Shown here: positions 34,642-46,189 of the stretch, piece after piece
Layout of the letters: each line of letters starts with the position of its first letter
Numbering within the stretch: the first letter of the stretch is position 1
Assembly: GCF_027580225.2 (NCBI RefSeq)
Contig: NW_027395276.1
Span: 2,518,501 to 2,582,500 of the forward strand
Direction of reading: 5' to 3'
DNA from: Misgurnus anguillicaudatus
Lineage: Eukaryota; Chordata; Actinopteri; Cypriniformes; Cobitidae
Length of the DNA stretch: 64,000 bases
Program-made: the position numbers and the translations under genes
The notes under the pieces: model-generated
Database searches by the model: none
The model's input: only the letters and a program-made list of their open reading frames with translations
What the model was told of the DNA's origin: nothing

Positions 34642-34879
34642 ATTCCACTTTTGAGGTATGCAGTATGTATAATGTATGCAGTATGCAAATTTTCTGCGAG
34701 GATGACATACATGGATGACCTACTAGATTTTTCAAAATGTGCCATATAGCCAACCAGGGCATACTGCAATGAACACCACAGTATGCAACATAATGCAATG
34801 TGAAACAACCAAATTCACTTTAGCACCATTACACATGCCACAAAAAACAAGTCTTCTTGGGTCCAAAGAAATGTCCCCC

Positions 34880-35530
34880 CTCCCCGAAATGATCACAAGT
34901 CTTCTCAGCTCCGTTTAGCACAAACACATTCATTTTAAATTACCCGAGACGGCTAAAATTATACCCGACCCGTGTCCAAGGCACACGTGAAACTTTTATA
35001 CCCGAAGCCACTCGGAAATGACCCGAAATGACCCAAATCACTTTTTATCCAAACCCGACATGCATAAATAATTTTTAGTTAAAGAAATATCCAACCCAAA
35101 ATAACAAAATTAGACCGGAGTCCGACCCGGATTCACAAGTCTTCTCGGGTCCGTTCAGCAAAAACACATTCATTTTAAATTACCCGAGATGGCTAAAATT
35201 ATACCCGACCCGTGTCCGAGGCACACGTGAAACTTTTATATCCGAAGCCACTCGGAAATGACCCAAATCACTTTTTATCCAAACCCGACATGCATAAATA
35301 ATTTTTAGTTAAAGAAATATCCAACCCAAAATAACAAAATTAGACCGGAGTCCGACCCGGATTCACAAGTCTTCTCGGGTCCGTTCAGCAAAATCACATT
35401 CATTTTAAATTACCCGAGATGGCTAAAATTATACCCGACCCGTGTCCGAGGCACATGTGAAACTTTTAGACCCAAAGCCATTTGGGTCGGACCTCGTTTT
35501 TGGACCCAAGTTAACCCATGAAGACCTCTA
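34880..35530. mobile_element. element with an internal ~230-bp tandem triplication
   Basis: The block starting cacaagtcttct(c)… at 34891, 35135 and 35363 is repeated nearly unchanged (shared acacattcattttaaattac, tatacccgacccgtgtcc and aaatatccaacccaaaataa). The right end tggacccaagttaacccatg, aagacctcta is the mirror of the fragment at 5130-5175. Confidence 0.8.
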
Positions 35531-35586
35531 CCACTAAATTAGGCCATGTGACAGCATAGTACGATCTGAAGCTTTTCTCAACACAC

Positions 35587-35948
35587 TAGGGATGGGCATA
35601 AGTACTCAAACGTGGCATTGATGATCCTTCACGAAAACGATGATCATGTGTCATTTATTTATTTATTTATTTTTGTGGTTATGGCAGCATTTGTATGTCT
35701 GGTTAGCATTACAAGTGGCTGTGGTAGTAAAGACTTGGCGCTGTGTTGAGCTACGCAGACCGGCGTATGACATCAGTAACGTTACCATGCATGATTCAAA
35801 AACAAACAGATAAAGTCCACCCACCCGCGCCATGCAACCCGCCGACCGCGCAATTCTGTGAAGCCGAACACACCTCACATCACTGAGGCGCTGGTTTAAA
35901 AGGATGCCATGATTTTGAATGACACAATGACATAAATGCACATCCCTA
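35587..35948. mobile_element. nonautonomous hAT (tagggatgggcataa), 362 bp
   Basis: Perfect 8-bp TSD caacacac (35579-35586, 35949-35956). Ends tagggatgggcata and the mirrored tgcacatcccta. Confidence 0.92.
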
Positions 35949-35956
35949 CAACACAC

Positions 35957-36512
35957 AATACAAAACATTTCCAAAACACTTTATGCAGTAAATAGGACAA
36001 CCGCATCCCATCCAACACAGCCAGAGAAGAAGAAAGCAGAAGTTGAAAGGGTTGAATGTGAGACAGGGGAAGACAGATGAGACTGAGTCAACACACTGTA
36101 TGCCATGTCAATTACACACACACAGACTCTTAATATAACCTCTAAAAAGTGTGCACACTATCACTTTATTTTTGGAAAGTGCGAATGCTAGGCGCTACCG
36201 TCTGAACCTGCGACATGTCTCAAATTAGATGCAGATTTTAATGAACGACCCCACAGCAACGCTTGGATAAGCAGCACAGTGCTTTGAAGATTAACCACCG
36301 CATGTATTTGTGTTTATTACCCTCAACACATTCACTGCCAACACTGTTTCCATAAGTAGGACACTTGTTCATTTGATGAATTCATTTTTTGTGCTTCTCA
36401 AGGATAAATCATTTGACTTTGCTTTTTTTTAAAGTGTTGCTTAGAAACTGTTTCCACTTTTGACAAAGGGAGCAATTCATCTATTGTTTAATACATTTTT
36501 TGAAAAGCACCA
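35957..36512. other. intronic sequence without recognised feature
   Basis: No gene or clear repeat seen. Confidence 0.4.
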
Positions 36513-37560
36513 ATTATCCAATTCACGATTTTACATTTCATTTGGTGTGTAAGTGTGTATTAGTACATGTTAACCATATGCTAAAGGTACAAACCCCAAA
36601 GTAAATGCTAACGCAAGTTATCGTTTCCAATGTAAATCTATTTTCTTGGATTACAAGGATTGTAGGTAACAGTTTATTTCCTGTTGACGTGGACACGACA
36701 GTCATTATCATAAATCCGCCCACTATTTAAAGAACACCATTTTCCTGATATGGTGTTCTTTAAACATTAGTTAGTGTGTAATGTTGCTGTTATGTAACCT
36801 GAAAATGATAACGCTGCCAGGCGATTTATTTTCTTTTACAGAATTTGCCTACAGCGAACGCCCGGTTTGGACTACAGGCTACAGCCCTTCCGGTTGAATG
36901 ACGTCAATATAAGAATTTTTTACTAAACTCCGCCCACAGGAATACGTCAGTCGCAAGCTAAGCTAAAACAGCTCTGCTAAGCTAAGCTGCTGTTGAATCA
37001 CAACACACTAAACAACACAATCCGAACTTGTTACGTATTTCCGAAGGAGGGACTTTATATATTGTGCACTGTAAAGACAAAGCTTCAAAAACACAGGAAA
37101 AACAGAACCTTTAAAGCAGGGGTTGGAAACCAAAGTTATTTGCCGACCCCTGCTTAAAAGTATTCACTACTGACTAAACCATGACTCAAACACGAGTTTT
37201 GTGTGGTTTAATGCGTTGGTATCTTTACCTTACCAATCTGTTACGTCCCGCTCAAGCCGCGCTGGCAAAGATGATCGATCAGCTTCATTTTCTGGATCAG
37301 ATTCGGCTCGTATTGATAAGGTAGTAAAGACGATGTTAACTCCTGTCAGTATTGCATTGTGAGCTAATCTTCAAAACATGGTTAGAGGCATCATATTTCC
37401 AGCAGAGGTATTCAGGCCAATCACAACATACTGTTAAGCTGGCCAATCAGAGGCAGAAAATACAGAAAATAGTGGTTTTCATCTTGTCACTTTCTTTGTA
37501 TAGAAAACACGTTTTTAACTCTTCATATACACTCGTATCTTAATGCAAAACTACCAAAAA
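36513..37560. mobile_element. split copy of the agagcacctg element
   Basis: 36513-36725 and 37321-37560 match successive parts of 15440-16330. Between them lie TTAA-bounded segments 36731-36759 and 36764-37110 and unassigned sequence. Confidence 0.6.
36731..36759. repeat. 29-bp hairpin between two TTAA sites
   Basis: agaacaccat … atggtgttct with a 9-nt loop, TTAA at 36727-36730 and 36760-36763. Confidence 0.7.
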
Positions 37561-39324
37561 CACAGATCCCAATTTTTATCTCCATAACAAAACCGACATG
37601 ACCAGACATGGACTCATGGACATGATTTTCTTTGGAATATATTGCTGTCGGTGATTTCGTAAGACTACTGTGTACACTGTGAGTTTATAAAGTTATTGCT
37701 TAAATATGTAATATAAATATATATAATGCTCAAAATTGGCTATTTAAATAATATCCTCTATTAAAATGAGTAGAGGCTTGGACTTGGAAACAGTATTCCT
37801 TACATAATGACATGTTACAGTGCACAACACTGACAATAACAGTTGCAGGGTTTCCTGCAGAAAATTTGTTAGTTAAGGCGGTAGGGTTGGGTGAGTGAGC
37901 GGGGCAGAGGGCGTGGCAATCAAAGGTATGCGTATGCGTCATGATGAAAATCTAAATATTTTTATTTAAAACACTCAAATATAACTTAATTTTGAAGAAA
38001 CTATGACAGTAAATGAACACATACTAGATTATTAATGAATTAAATGTTTTTAACAGATACCTCTAATGGGAATAGCTGTGTGATCAAGTGAAACTAAAGG
38101 GTTAATAAACACAAACTAAAGCAGATGTTGTAGAACGTCAGACGAACGATGATCGATGGCCCAAAAATGTTAAAAACTGATTATTTCCCACTATTAATTA
38201 CACTATATTAAAGGAGTGTAACTACTGTAGCATGTAAATAATGCACATAAATAACGTGAGCAAGAGCGCTCAACAATTATATGGAATCAACAGGCACGTG
38301 CAACCTAACTAGCAGGTTGCTCAAACAAGAAAATCACCAGCTAACTTCCTTTAAAATTGCAAGAACTATAGACTAATACAATAACAGGCTTACATAACCC
38401 CAAAACATAAGTCCACTTACAGTTCTTATGGACACGCATTTTATTAACTGGCTTTCCTCCAGACATGACGGACCACGTCTTTATCTCACTTCGGCCGCGT
38501 GGCGCGTGCATGCTCGCGGTGTGAAGCGCGTACGCGATATTCTCCGAGATACACATGACTGCCTTTTGTGGAGCAAAAATCTTTTTTGTGACGACCTAGT
38601 TAAGGCGGTAGGGTTTCCAAGCTTAGGCGGGCCGCCCGAACTGAAATGTGCTGCCAGAATATTAATCACACTGAATATTTGCAGATAGTATGGATGTCGC
38701 TCTAGTGTGGATCCTTTAACTTTTCATTTTCCCTTAATTGATAATAAAAGCTGAATGTGTATCACTTTCAAATTCATAAACACCCTGCACAAAATACTTT
38801 ACATATTACACATTCACACCCAATGAAAACACATATAAATGAAACACTTCTGCATGCTTCACAAACATCACAAGGCTTTGAAATTCTAACTAACATTCTT
38901 TTAACCAACTTAACCAGCAAGATGACCAGCTTAACCACTAAGCCCAGACTTGCTTCTTGTTTTAGCAATGACAACAACATCTGTTACAAAAACAAGGTTT
39001 GATTTACCATGAAAGATAAACATACACTCTCAGAAAATAAGGTACGAAAGCTGTCACTAGGGTGGTTCCCTTTCCAAAAGTGCACCTTTTTATGAATCAT
39101 ATCATATTATATCATATCAACAGCAGTGTGTTGTCGCAGTGGGTTTGATATAGATAGACTAAAAAGACATGTTTGATATCTGACTGTAGAAACAGACCCC
39201 CGCTTCTGCCTCCCCCAACCCTTCAGCTCTTCACAAGAACTAACTAGGTCAATGAGATCCCCTACTTCATATGCGCTCGCTGCACCAGACAGAGCAGACT
39301 TGCATAGGTATTTAATTTATAAAC
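37561..39324. other. intronic sequence with repeated gttaaggcggtagggtt
   Basis: The motif agttaaggcggtagggtt occurs at 37871-37888 and 38597-38614 in direct orientation, near ggtttcctgcagaaaat. Likely ends of an unassigned fish transposon. No gene recognised. Confidence 0.5.
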
Positions 39325-39328
39325 ATTT

Positions 39329-39475
39329 ATATTTTACTTTATGCATTTGGCAGACACTTTTATGCAAAGCGACATACGGTGCATTTAAGCTAAACAATTG
39401 ATCAGTATGTGTTCACTGGGAATCGAACCCACAACCCACTGCTAATGCAACGCTCTACCAACTGAGCTGCAGGAA
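39329..39475 (-). mobile_element. HAmo-type tRNA-derived SINE
   Basis: Minus strand head cctgcagctcagttggtaga, box B gtgggttcgattcc, then the HAmo tail (mirrored tttatgcatttggcagacac). A well-preserved copy. Confidence 0.82.
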
Positions 39476-39798
39476 CAAATTAATGCCCAGATGTTTGACA
39501 CATGTTTAATCAAAGGTGTGTGTTAGCCGAATAAATAGATTTACTGTTCTAAATATGAGCTGTACCTTAGCATTCAAGTTTATTTCAATAGCAAGACAAT
39601 GTAAATATTTTATATGGCAAAAATGAAACCCCAACCCTTAGCCCAACATCACAGGCACAAAAACAGACCATACTAAAGAAATCATACAAATTAGCCACCT
39701 TTAAAATAGTTATGAATGGCATTGATGTGTTGATCTCTTCAGTCCAGAATTGACCGCACCACACGCACGTACACAATCCCAAAGCCTTTGCTAGCACC

Positions 39799-40720
39799 TG
39801 GGTGATTCTCACGAAAACTTGGTTTTAAACATGTCAAGCATGAAAATGTAAAAATTGCTTAAATTTACTTTTTTTTCCCACCAGACATTGAAAAACAAAG
39901 TCTGGAGTAAATGGGAACAATAATTTAAAAACTTTTACTTATCATTTAACACTTTTTGTGACATAATTTAAAAAAATAGTCCTAAAAAATCTCATTACCG
40001 CAACAGTCAGAAAACATCAACACTGACATATTTTCAAAATGACATGACAAACCTGAAAGAACATAATTTGGAGATTCTGCACATGCATTTAAAATCAAAG
40101 TATTATGCTACTATTAATTAAATTAACATTTAATAAGCATCTGTTGCGGTAATGATAATCAAAATGTCGTGTAAGCATTCTGACAAGACAATATTTCAAA
40201 TTAACTGTAAAAAAATGATCTTACCTGGTAGCCATCTTGAAGTAACTGGTCCATGTGCTTGGTCACTCAAAATCAAACTTTATTAAAATTCTGTATGTGT
40301 GCTTAAACTGTTCTCAAAAAGTGTTGCGGAGGATGAGAACATCAGGCATGGACACATCATTTTCCTAATTTTTCTTCATTATTATTATACATGAATATTC
40401 AGTAAATATTTTTTCTGTCATCTAAAGTAGTCTAGCAAAACATCCATTTATTTTTTTTCTTAATATTTTTGTGATAATTTGATTAAATTACAACATAACG
40501 CATGTTCAAACACAGCCGGACACATTGCGGTAATGAGAATTTCAGCAGAAAATGAGATAAAATTTACAATTATAAATTCTTATGTTGAAATCACACATTG
40601 TGCAAGGTAGAACACAGTATTGTGTTAATTCTGATGCTTTTTAATGTTACTATAATACACATTTTAAAGCTAAAATCATAAGTGCCGTGGTGTTTCAATG
40701 GTTTCGTGAGAATCACCCAT
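39799..40720. mobile_element. 920-bp element with gggtgattctcacgaaa TIRs
   Basis: The left end tgggtgattctcacgaaa is mirrored at 40700-40719 (tttcgtgagaatcaccca). Inside, [ct]attaccgcaa and gcggtaatgagaa recur in both orientations. No transposase. Confidence 0.78.
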
Positions 40721-40889
40721 CTATACTGAGCTATAACAATGGCAGATGGAGACAAAACTAGCCTTGAACAGTCCTCAGATAAAGTAGGTACTGGTTAAGC
40801 ATCCATAACTTTTTTAAGTAAATGCGTTACAAAAGGTTTTTCACAGCAATGCCATGGATTAATCATTTTGGTTTCCCGAAGCAACAAAG

Positions 40890-40965
40890 GTAATCCCATT
40901 TATCTGTATAGCGCTTTTTTACAATGTTTCATTGCTTCAAAGCATCTTTGAAGAAATGAAGACAA
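40890..40965 (-). mobile_element. possible LINE/SINE 3' end
   Basis: Plus strand tttatctgtatagcgctttt followed by ttcattgcttcaaagcatct; this resembles the mirrored 3' end of fish L2-type elements. Short and uncertain. Confidence 0.4.
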
Positions 40966-41175
40966 GAAAGACGAGGGAAAACATGGAAAATATTAAAGGT
41001 GCCAAAGAATGCATTGAAAAAATTTGTTAAATTGTTCTGACATCTACATAGTAGGTATGTGACTTTATAAAAGTGCAAAAATTATCCAGAGACAGTTTTA
41101 CATGTCCGTTACAACCCTAGAATTTGCATTTAAAATGAAATGGTCTATTATTACTTTATTTGAAAGAGTCATGAA

Positions 41176-42935
41176 TAGGGCTGTAATGATTCCTCGAGTA
41201 ATTTGAATACAAAAATTGAGGCAACGTATTAGGCTTCGAGGATTCGTTTTGTTTCCCCAAGGAACTTTATTACTGACGCACCCTTTATCACACGCGCACT
41301 GCAGCCGTTTCTTCGATCTTGTGTGTGTGAGAGAAGTTATGTGAATCAATGAATCCGCACTATTTCAGCACTTTGTTTTGCTCTTAAAATCTTGTTTCCT
41401 CATTGAGTATTTAAAACCTAATCATATTAACGAAGCAAAATTCAGGTCGTGATATGGATTAAAGTCTGCTTTTTAAAATGTGTCATCTTGCTCGTGCTGC
41501 ATGTCTCCGTTTTGCGGTTTAACATACTACACGTGTGACATTCGTAGATTTATGATATGAGCAGGTGAACATATAAACCTAATCTCCCAGAGTTTATTTC
41601 ACGAGTTTATTTTGATAAAAGCGCTGACTCTAGAAATCTGCCGTCTATCCGGCAAAGTGTCAAAATAAAAGTCTGTGTTAAACGTCAGAATGAAAAAAGA
41701 CTAAAGTAAACTATTAAAATCTATTGTTAAATAATAGCATATTACTTACTACTAAATTAAACTGTTTAAAAATTTAAGTGTAAGTAAGTATATTTTAAAT
41801 TGATAATTATATATGAATTTTATATAAATAAATTGTTTAATAAAATATACTTTATAATACAACACAACAGTATAGGAATTTAAATAAATAAACTATACTA
41901 CACTTTTTTATGCCACAGTATTTACTATTTATGTACTATTTTTAAACAAAAAATGTAAAGAAAGACAGAATTTATAAAAAAAACTGATTTCATATGCTCA
42001 TAATATATTCAACTATATATTACATTGATGTCCTTTGTCAGTTACATGACCGGTCTATTTATGTAATGAACTTAACCTTTGTACTACCAGTGCACTGATT
42101 TCTATAGTAAAATTTCTATTGAAAGAAAAGAATGGGGTTGTGGTTAAGAGTTTAGCAGTCTGTATGAATGAAATTTTAGCAATTATTTTTTAACTGTTTA
42201 AAAGAATGAAACAAATTAGTTAATTTTAAGTATTATTTTCTCTTGTATATTGAGGATTGATCTTTATTAAAGAAATTTTTATCTGATTACTCGATTAATT
42301 GATGGAAAAATCTGTAGAATACTCGATTACTAAAATAATCGATAGCTGCAGCTATCAAAAAATTTAATTAATTACTAGTTACTATCTACTTTCTAAATCT
42401 TATTAGTACATGATACAAGGATAGACTTGAAATGGCTCAAAAAACTAATATTTAAAAGTACTAAAATTATTCTGGTCCCATTTTAGGGTACAATTCTATC
42501 TATTAACTAACTTTTAACTACGTTTGCATTAATTTACTCCAACTACTGCTTGTTAATACTAAAGAAGTTGTTATTTTAAGTATTGGTAGAAATGAGGAGG
42601 GTTAATGATGTAGAATAAGGTTTTGCAGAATCAGGCATTAATATGTGCTATTAAGTATTAATAAACAGCCAACATCTCATTGATATTAATGCTAATAATA
42701 ATCAACCAGTTAATAGTGAGATATGTTAACTAAAACCATGTTAAATCCACTATTGTATTATAGTCTAAATTGTTTTACATTCCATACAGTATTTAGTTAC
42801 ATCAGAATTAACTGTAATTAGATTACAAGAAAAATAAGAGTGATCCCTTACTTTACTTTTTCAAGGGAAAAGTAATTAAACTACAGTAACTAATTACTTA
42901 GTAACTACTTACACCCAACACTGGCTGCAGCCCTA
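41176..42935. mobile_element. hAT-type element (tagggctgtaatga), with nested insert
   Basis: Perfect 8-bp TSD gtcatgaa (41168-41175, 42936-42943). Ends tagggctg and cagcccta. The interior includes tcgattactcga-like motifs. A second insertion is at 42353-42923. Confidence 0.88.
42353..42923. mobile_element. nested element with gctgcagc duplication
   Basis: 8-bp gctgcagc at 42345-42352 and 42924-42931. The right end acccaacactg and inner tactagttac / gtaactagta-type motifs are inverted. The palindromic TSD makes the exact ends slightly ambiguous. Confidence 0.65.
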
Positions 42936-43027
42936 GTCATGAATAATAATGTTGAGCTCTGCTCTGATTGGCTGTTTTTCAGAGCGGTTCAGTTCAGTAG
43001 CTCTGTGTGTGTGTGTAAACAGACCTT

Positions 43028-44261
43028 GGGCTCTATCTTACACCCGGCGCAATGCAGCGCAATGCGCGACGCAAGTGTCTTTCGCTAGTTTCCACCCTAA
43101 TTTTCACGTTTAGCGCCGCGTTGTTTAAATAGCAAATGCATTTGCACCCCCTTTGCGCCCATGGGCGTTCTGGTCTGAAAAACGAGGCGTGTTCAGGCGC
43201 ATTGTTGGCGCGTTGCTATTTTGAGGCAACTAAAATAGACTACGCCATTGACCAACAAAAACCTGGTCTAAAGTCTAAAGTCAATGGCGCAATATGTTTT
43301 ATGTTATTTAAAGAGCGCATTAGTAATATGCGCCTATAAACGGGAGGACAACGCGGGTTTGCTTATCACAAAGTACATAAATGCGCAGCAGCACAAAAAG
43401 CTTTTAAATATGAAAGATTAAAGGATTGAATGTAAGAGATTATTATTGAGTCTCTTGGACATATTTATAAAGGAGGACTGATTATGAGACGTTAGAAGGC
43501 GCAAAGAGCTGCTTCACCTGCAGCCTGGTAAGTAAATAAATGCTTTGCTTTAAACAAATGCGTCTGTTTTTAAATGTTTTTTTTTAATGCTACCTCACGG
43601 ATTTATTGTATATGATTTATCTGTGGATATGGCGAGATGAGAAACATTTGTAAGTAATGCTTAAAAAAACTCTTTGCTAAAAAACCGCTGTCCAAAGTGC
43701 TGAAACGTGAGGAGAGCCGTTTGTAATTTCTTTAAAAATACTTTATTTGTAACAAACAGGAGATAGAGTGAAAACCTTATCTTGCATACTTGTAAATTAT
43801 GTTTTGATGATATTGGATAGTCATACATTTAAAGCAATTACAAGCCTGCTTTTTACTTCCATGACTAAAAGAAAACGGGTTTTAAAGGTTTTAATAAAAA
43901 AAGAACAATTTCAATACAAGTGAAAAACAACACAATTATTTAACATTAATCTTAAACTGTGGATCTTCTTCCTCCGCTTAGTTTTTCAGTTTACAAAGTT
44001 CGTCATCTAAATAGGGATTAGACATAGCGCCAGCGCAACTTGCTTTTAAAGGGGATGAGAGCTGAGACTCTCATTGGTTTACTGCACGTTATGCCCAAAA
44101 TACTCCCATTACAATAGGACCAACCCTTTTCGACCATGCGCTCGCGCACAAACCATTTTTCCCGTCGTTAAAATAGCAAAAGTGGATTCGGACACGCCCA
44201 TTTAGACGTTGCGCTGTGCGCTTTAGACAATGCGCTTAGATCGTTAAAATAGGGCCCCTTA
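43028..44261. mobile_element. gcgcaatgcagcgcaa MITE, longer copy
   Basis: Left end gggctctatcttacacccgg, right end gttaaaatagggcccc. Matches both outer parts of 8770-9366. About 700 bp of extra middle sequence. It carries the uninterrupted ctttagac site at 44220-44227. Confidence 0.8.
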
Positions 44262-45180
44262 TGTTTGAGACTGTATCAGAAGAAGGTTGATTATTCGGAG
44301 ATTGAATAGAGACATTTCTGAGATGTAAGTTTTTGATTTTTCTGTCTAGACCTGCAAAATGTAACTGTAACATCAATAGTAGAACTTCAGCCTAAACGCT
44401 AGCATATAGCATTAACTAGCATATAGCGCTAACTCAGCAGTCACAGCTTTGCTTTTAGCATTGTAACTTAATTTAATGTGTAATTTAATGATGGGGACAT
44501 ACATCTCGACTGTAACGTCACAGTTGAGATTGGCTTGTTAAGAGGTGTCTGTTTAATAATTAAGAAATTACTGTAAACTTTACACCATACATGGAAATGG
44601 AGTTTGACATGACATGCAGTAATATCACGAATAGCACTGTGAAAAGCATAAAGAAACTGTAGCAACATCATGAAGTGCACCACACACCTACTAAATTAAA
44701 ATAATGCCGTCTTAAATATTCAGTCATTTAGTCCAAAAACAGCCTATCGAATGATGTTTCTTGTAAAACGGAGCTGCTTTATCAGACTGGATGAACAATC
44801 TGGATGTATGAAGTCAGTATGGTGCATTACAAATGACAGGCTCTCATTAGCAACCCTGCAAAACACGAAACGACTGAACTGTTTATGAAAACTCTCATAA
44901 GCTTCTGCCATTCCACAGACTGACAGATATAAAGCATCGCTCTCTCTCCTGTCCTCCCCTGTGAGACGGGAATCTGCCAGAAGGTTTCATAAGCGGCTGC
45001 TCAGTTGGATTAATTCTGGTCCGGATGCCAATCCCTCAGAGTTGGCACGAAGCAACCTGGACACCGATGATAACGCAGAGACGACACAAAGCTATGCAGA
45101 AGATGCACAAGCTCATACATTAACTTTCTGGAACTACTGTATATAAATATAGGTTGTCTATTCAATAAAACATTTTTGTA
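44262..45180. other. intronic sequence without recognised feature
   Basis: No gene recognised. The short frame at 44961-45146 has no family match. Confidence 0.4.
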
Positions 45181-45182
45181 CA

Positions 45183-45335
45183 CACACACAGTCCTCAGTT
45201 GGTATAACATTGCACTGACACAGAAAACGTCATAGGTTGGATCGCTTGGGTACATACATGCTGATAAAATGTACATCTTAAATGGCATGTAAATTGCTTT
45301 GGATTACAGCATTTTGATTAAATGCATAAATGCAA
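45183..45335 (+). mobile_element. HAmo-type SINE, decayed
   Basis: Head gtcctcagttggtataacat, tail gctgataaaatgtacatctt … ttgctttggattacagc, gcataaatgcaaatg. Confidence 0.7.
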
Positions 45336-45603
45336 ATGTCTTGATGATAAAGACATTATTTAGCATCTTCTCTATGCAACACTGTGACACACAGCACATG
45401 CCGTCACACTACTGAAAGCAACGGGCGCATTTCCCGTCTGCCCGGCTTAACAGCATTCCAGTCTGTTTAACAGGCTTTATTTTCATGTAAACGAGACCCG
45501 TCAACCTGTCAGGAATGCAGGTATACCACTTTTAAACATATAAATCCCACTGTAGTACTTAAAATAGATCTCAGCATTTCGACTGTACTGTATGGTTCAC
45601 TTA

Positions 45604-45752
45604 ATGCATGACAGCTCAATTGGTAGAGCGTTATGCTACAGCACAGCACATAGGTTGTGGGTTCAATCCCCAGCAAACACACATACTGATAAAATGTATA
45701 ACTTATAAAATGCACTTCGGATAAAAACATCTGCCAAATGAATAAATGTAGA
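45604..45752 (+). mobile_element. HAmo-type tRNA-derived SINE
   Basis: Box A-like agctcaattggtagagcg, box B gggttcaatcc (45659-45669), then acacatactgataaaatgta and ggataaaaacatctgccaaa. A well-preserved copy. Confidence 0.85.
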
Positions 45753-46189
45753 TGGTTCTTTGGAGAATAAAACATTACATCAAGGGTTTATCATATCTAC
45801 GTGTTGGTTCACGGGTCTCACAGCACGCGAACATGAATCGTTACTTGAAGAATTAAAGGACAAAAAAGGTAACTCAAAAAGGTTTGTAATTTAAAGCCTT
45901 GAACAGACTTGACATCCCCTGGAAAAACAGGTACAGTTAATCAAAAGAGACAATGTGGAAGATACAACACAATCTCAATTCATTGCTGTTGTGGGGCAAA
46001 GATGGAGTAAAGATTAAGATTTAAAGGATGAAAAACTGGAGCCGGTGGTTTTCTAGGACAAACCACAAGAGAGATGCGCTATAGCTGACACAACTGTAAC
46101 ACTCAAAGCTTTACAAAGATATTTCAATGCTTTACTTCAGTGTTTTCATTAACAGGCCTGTTTTTTTACATACAGTATGTTTGCCATAC
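45753..46189. other. intronic sequence without recognised feature
   Basis: No gene or clear repeat seen. Confidence 0.4.

Noticed and set aside
45604..45680. tRNA gene
   Set aside because: Box A and B are present, but the sequence continues into the HAmo SINE body and no proper acceptor stem was seen. The same applies at 23357-23490 and 39329-39475.
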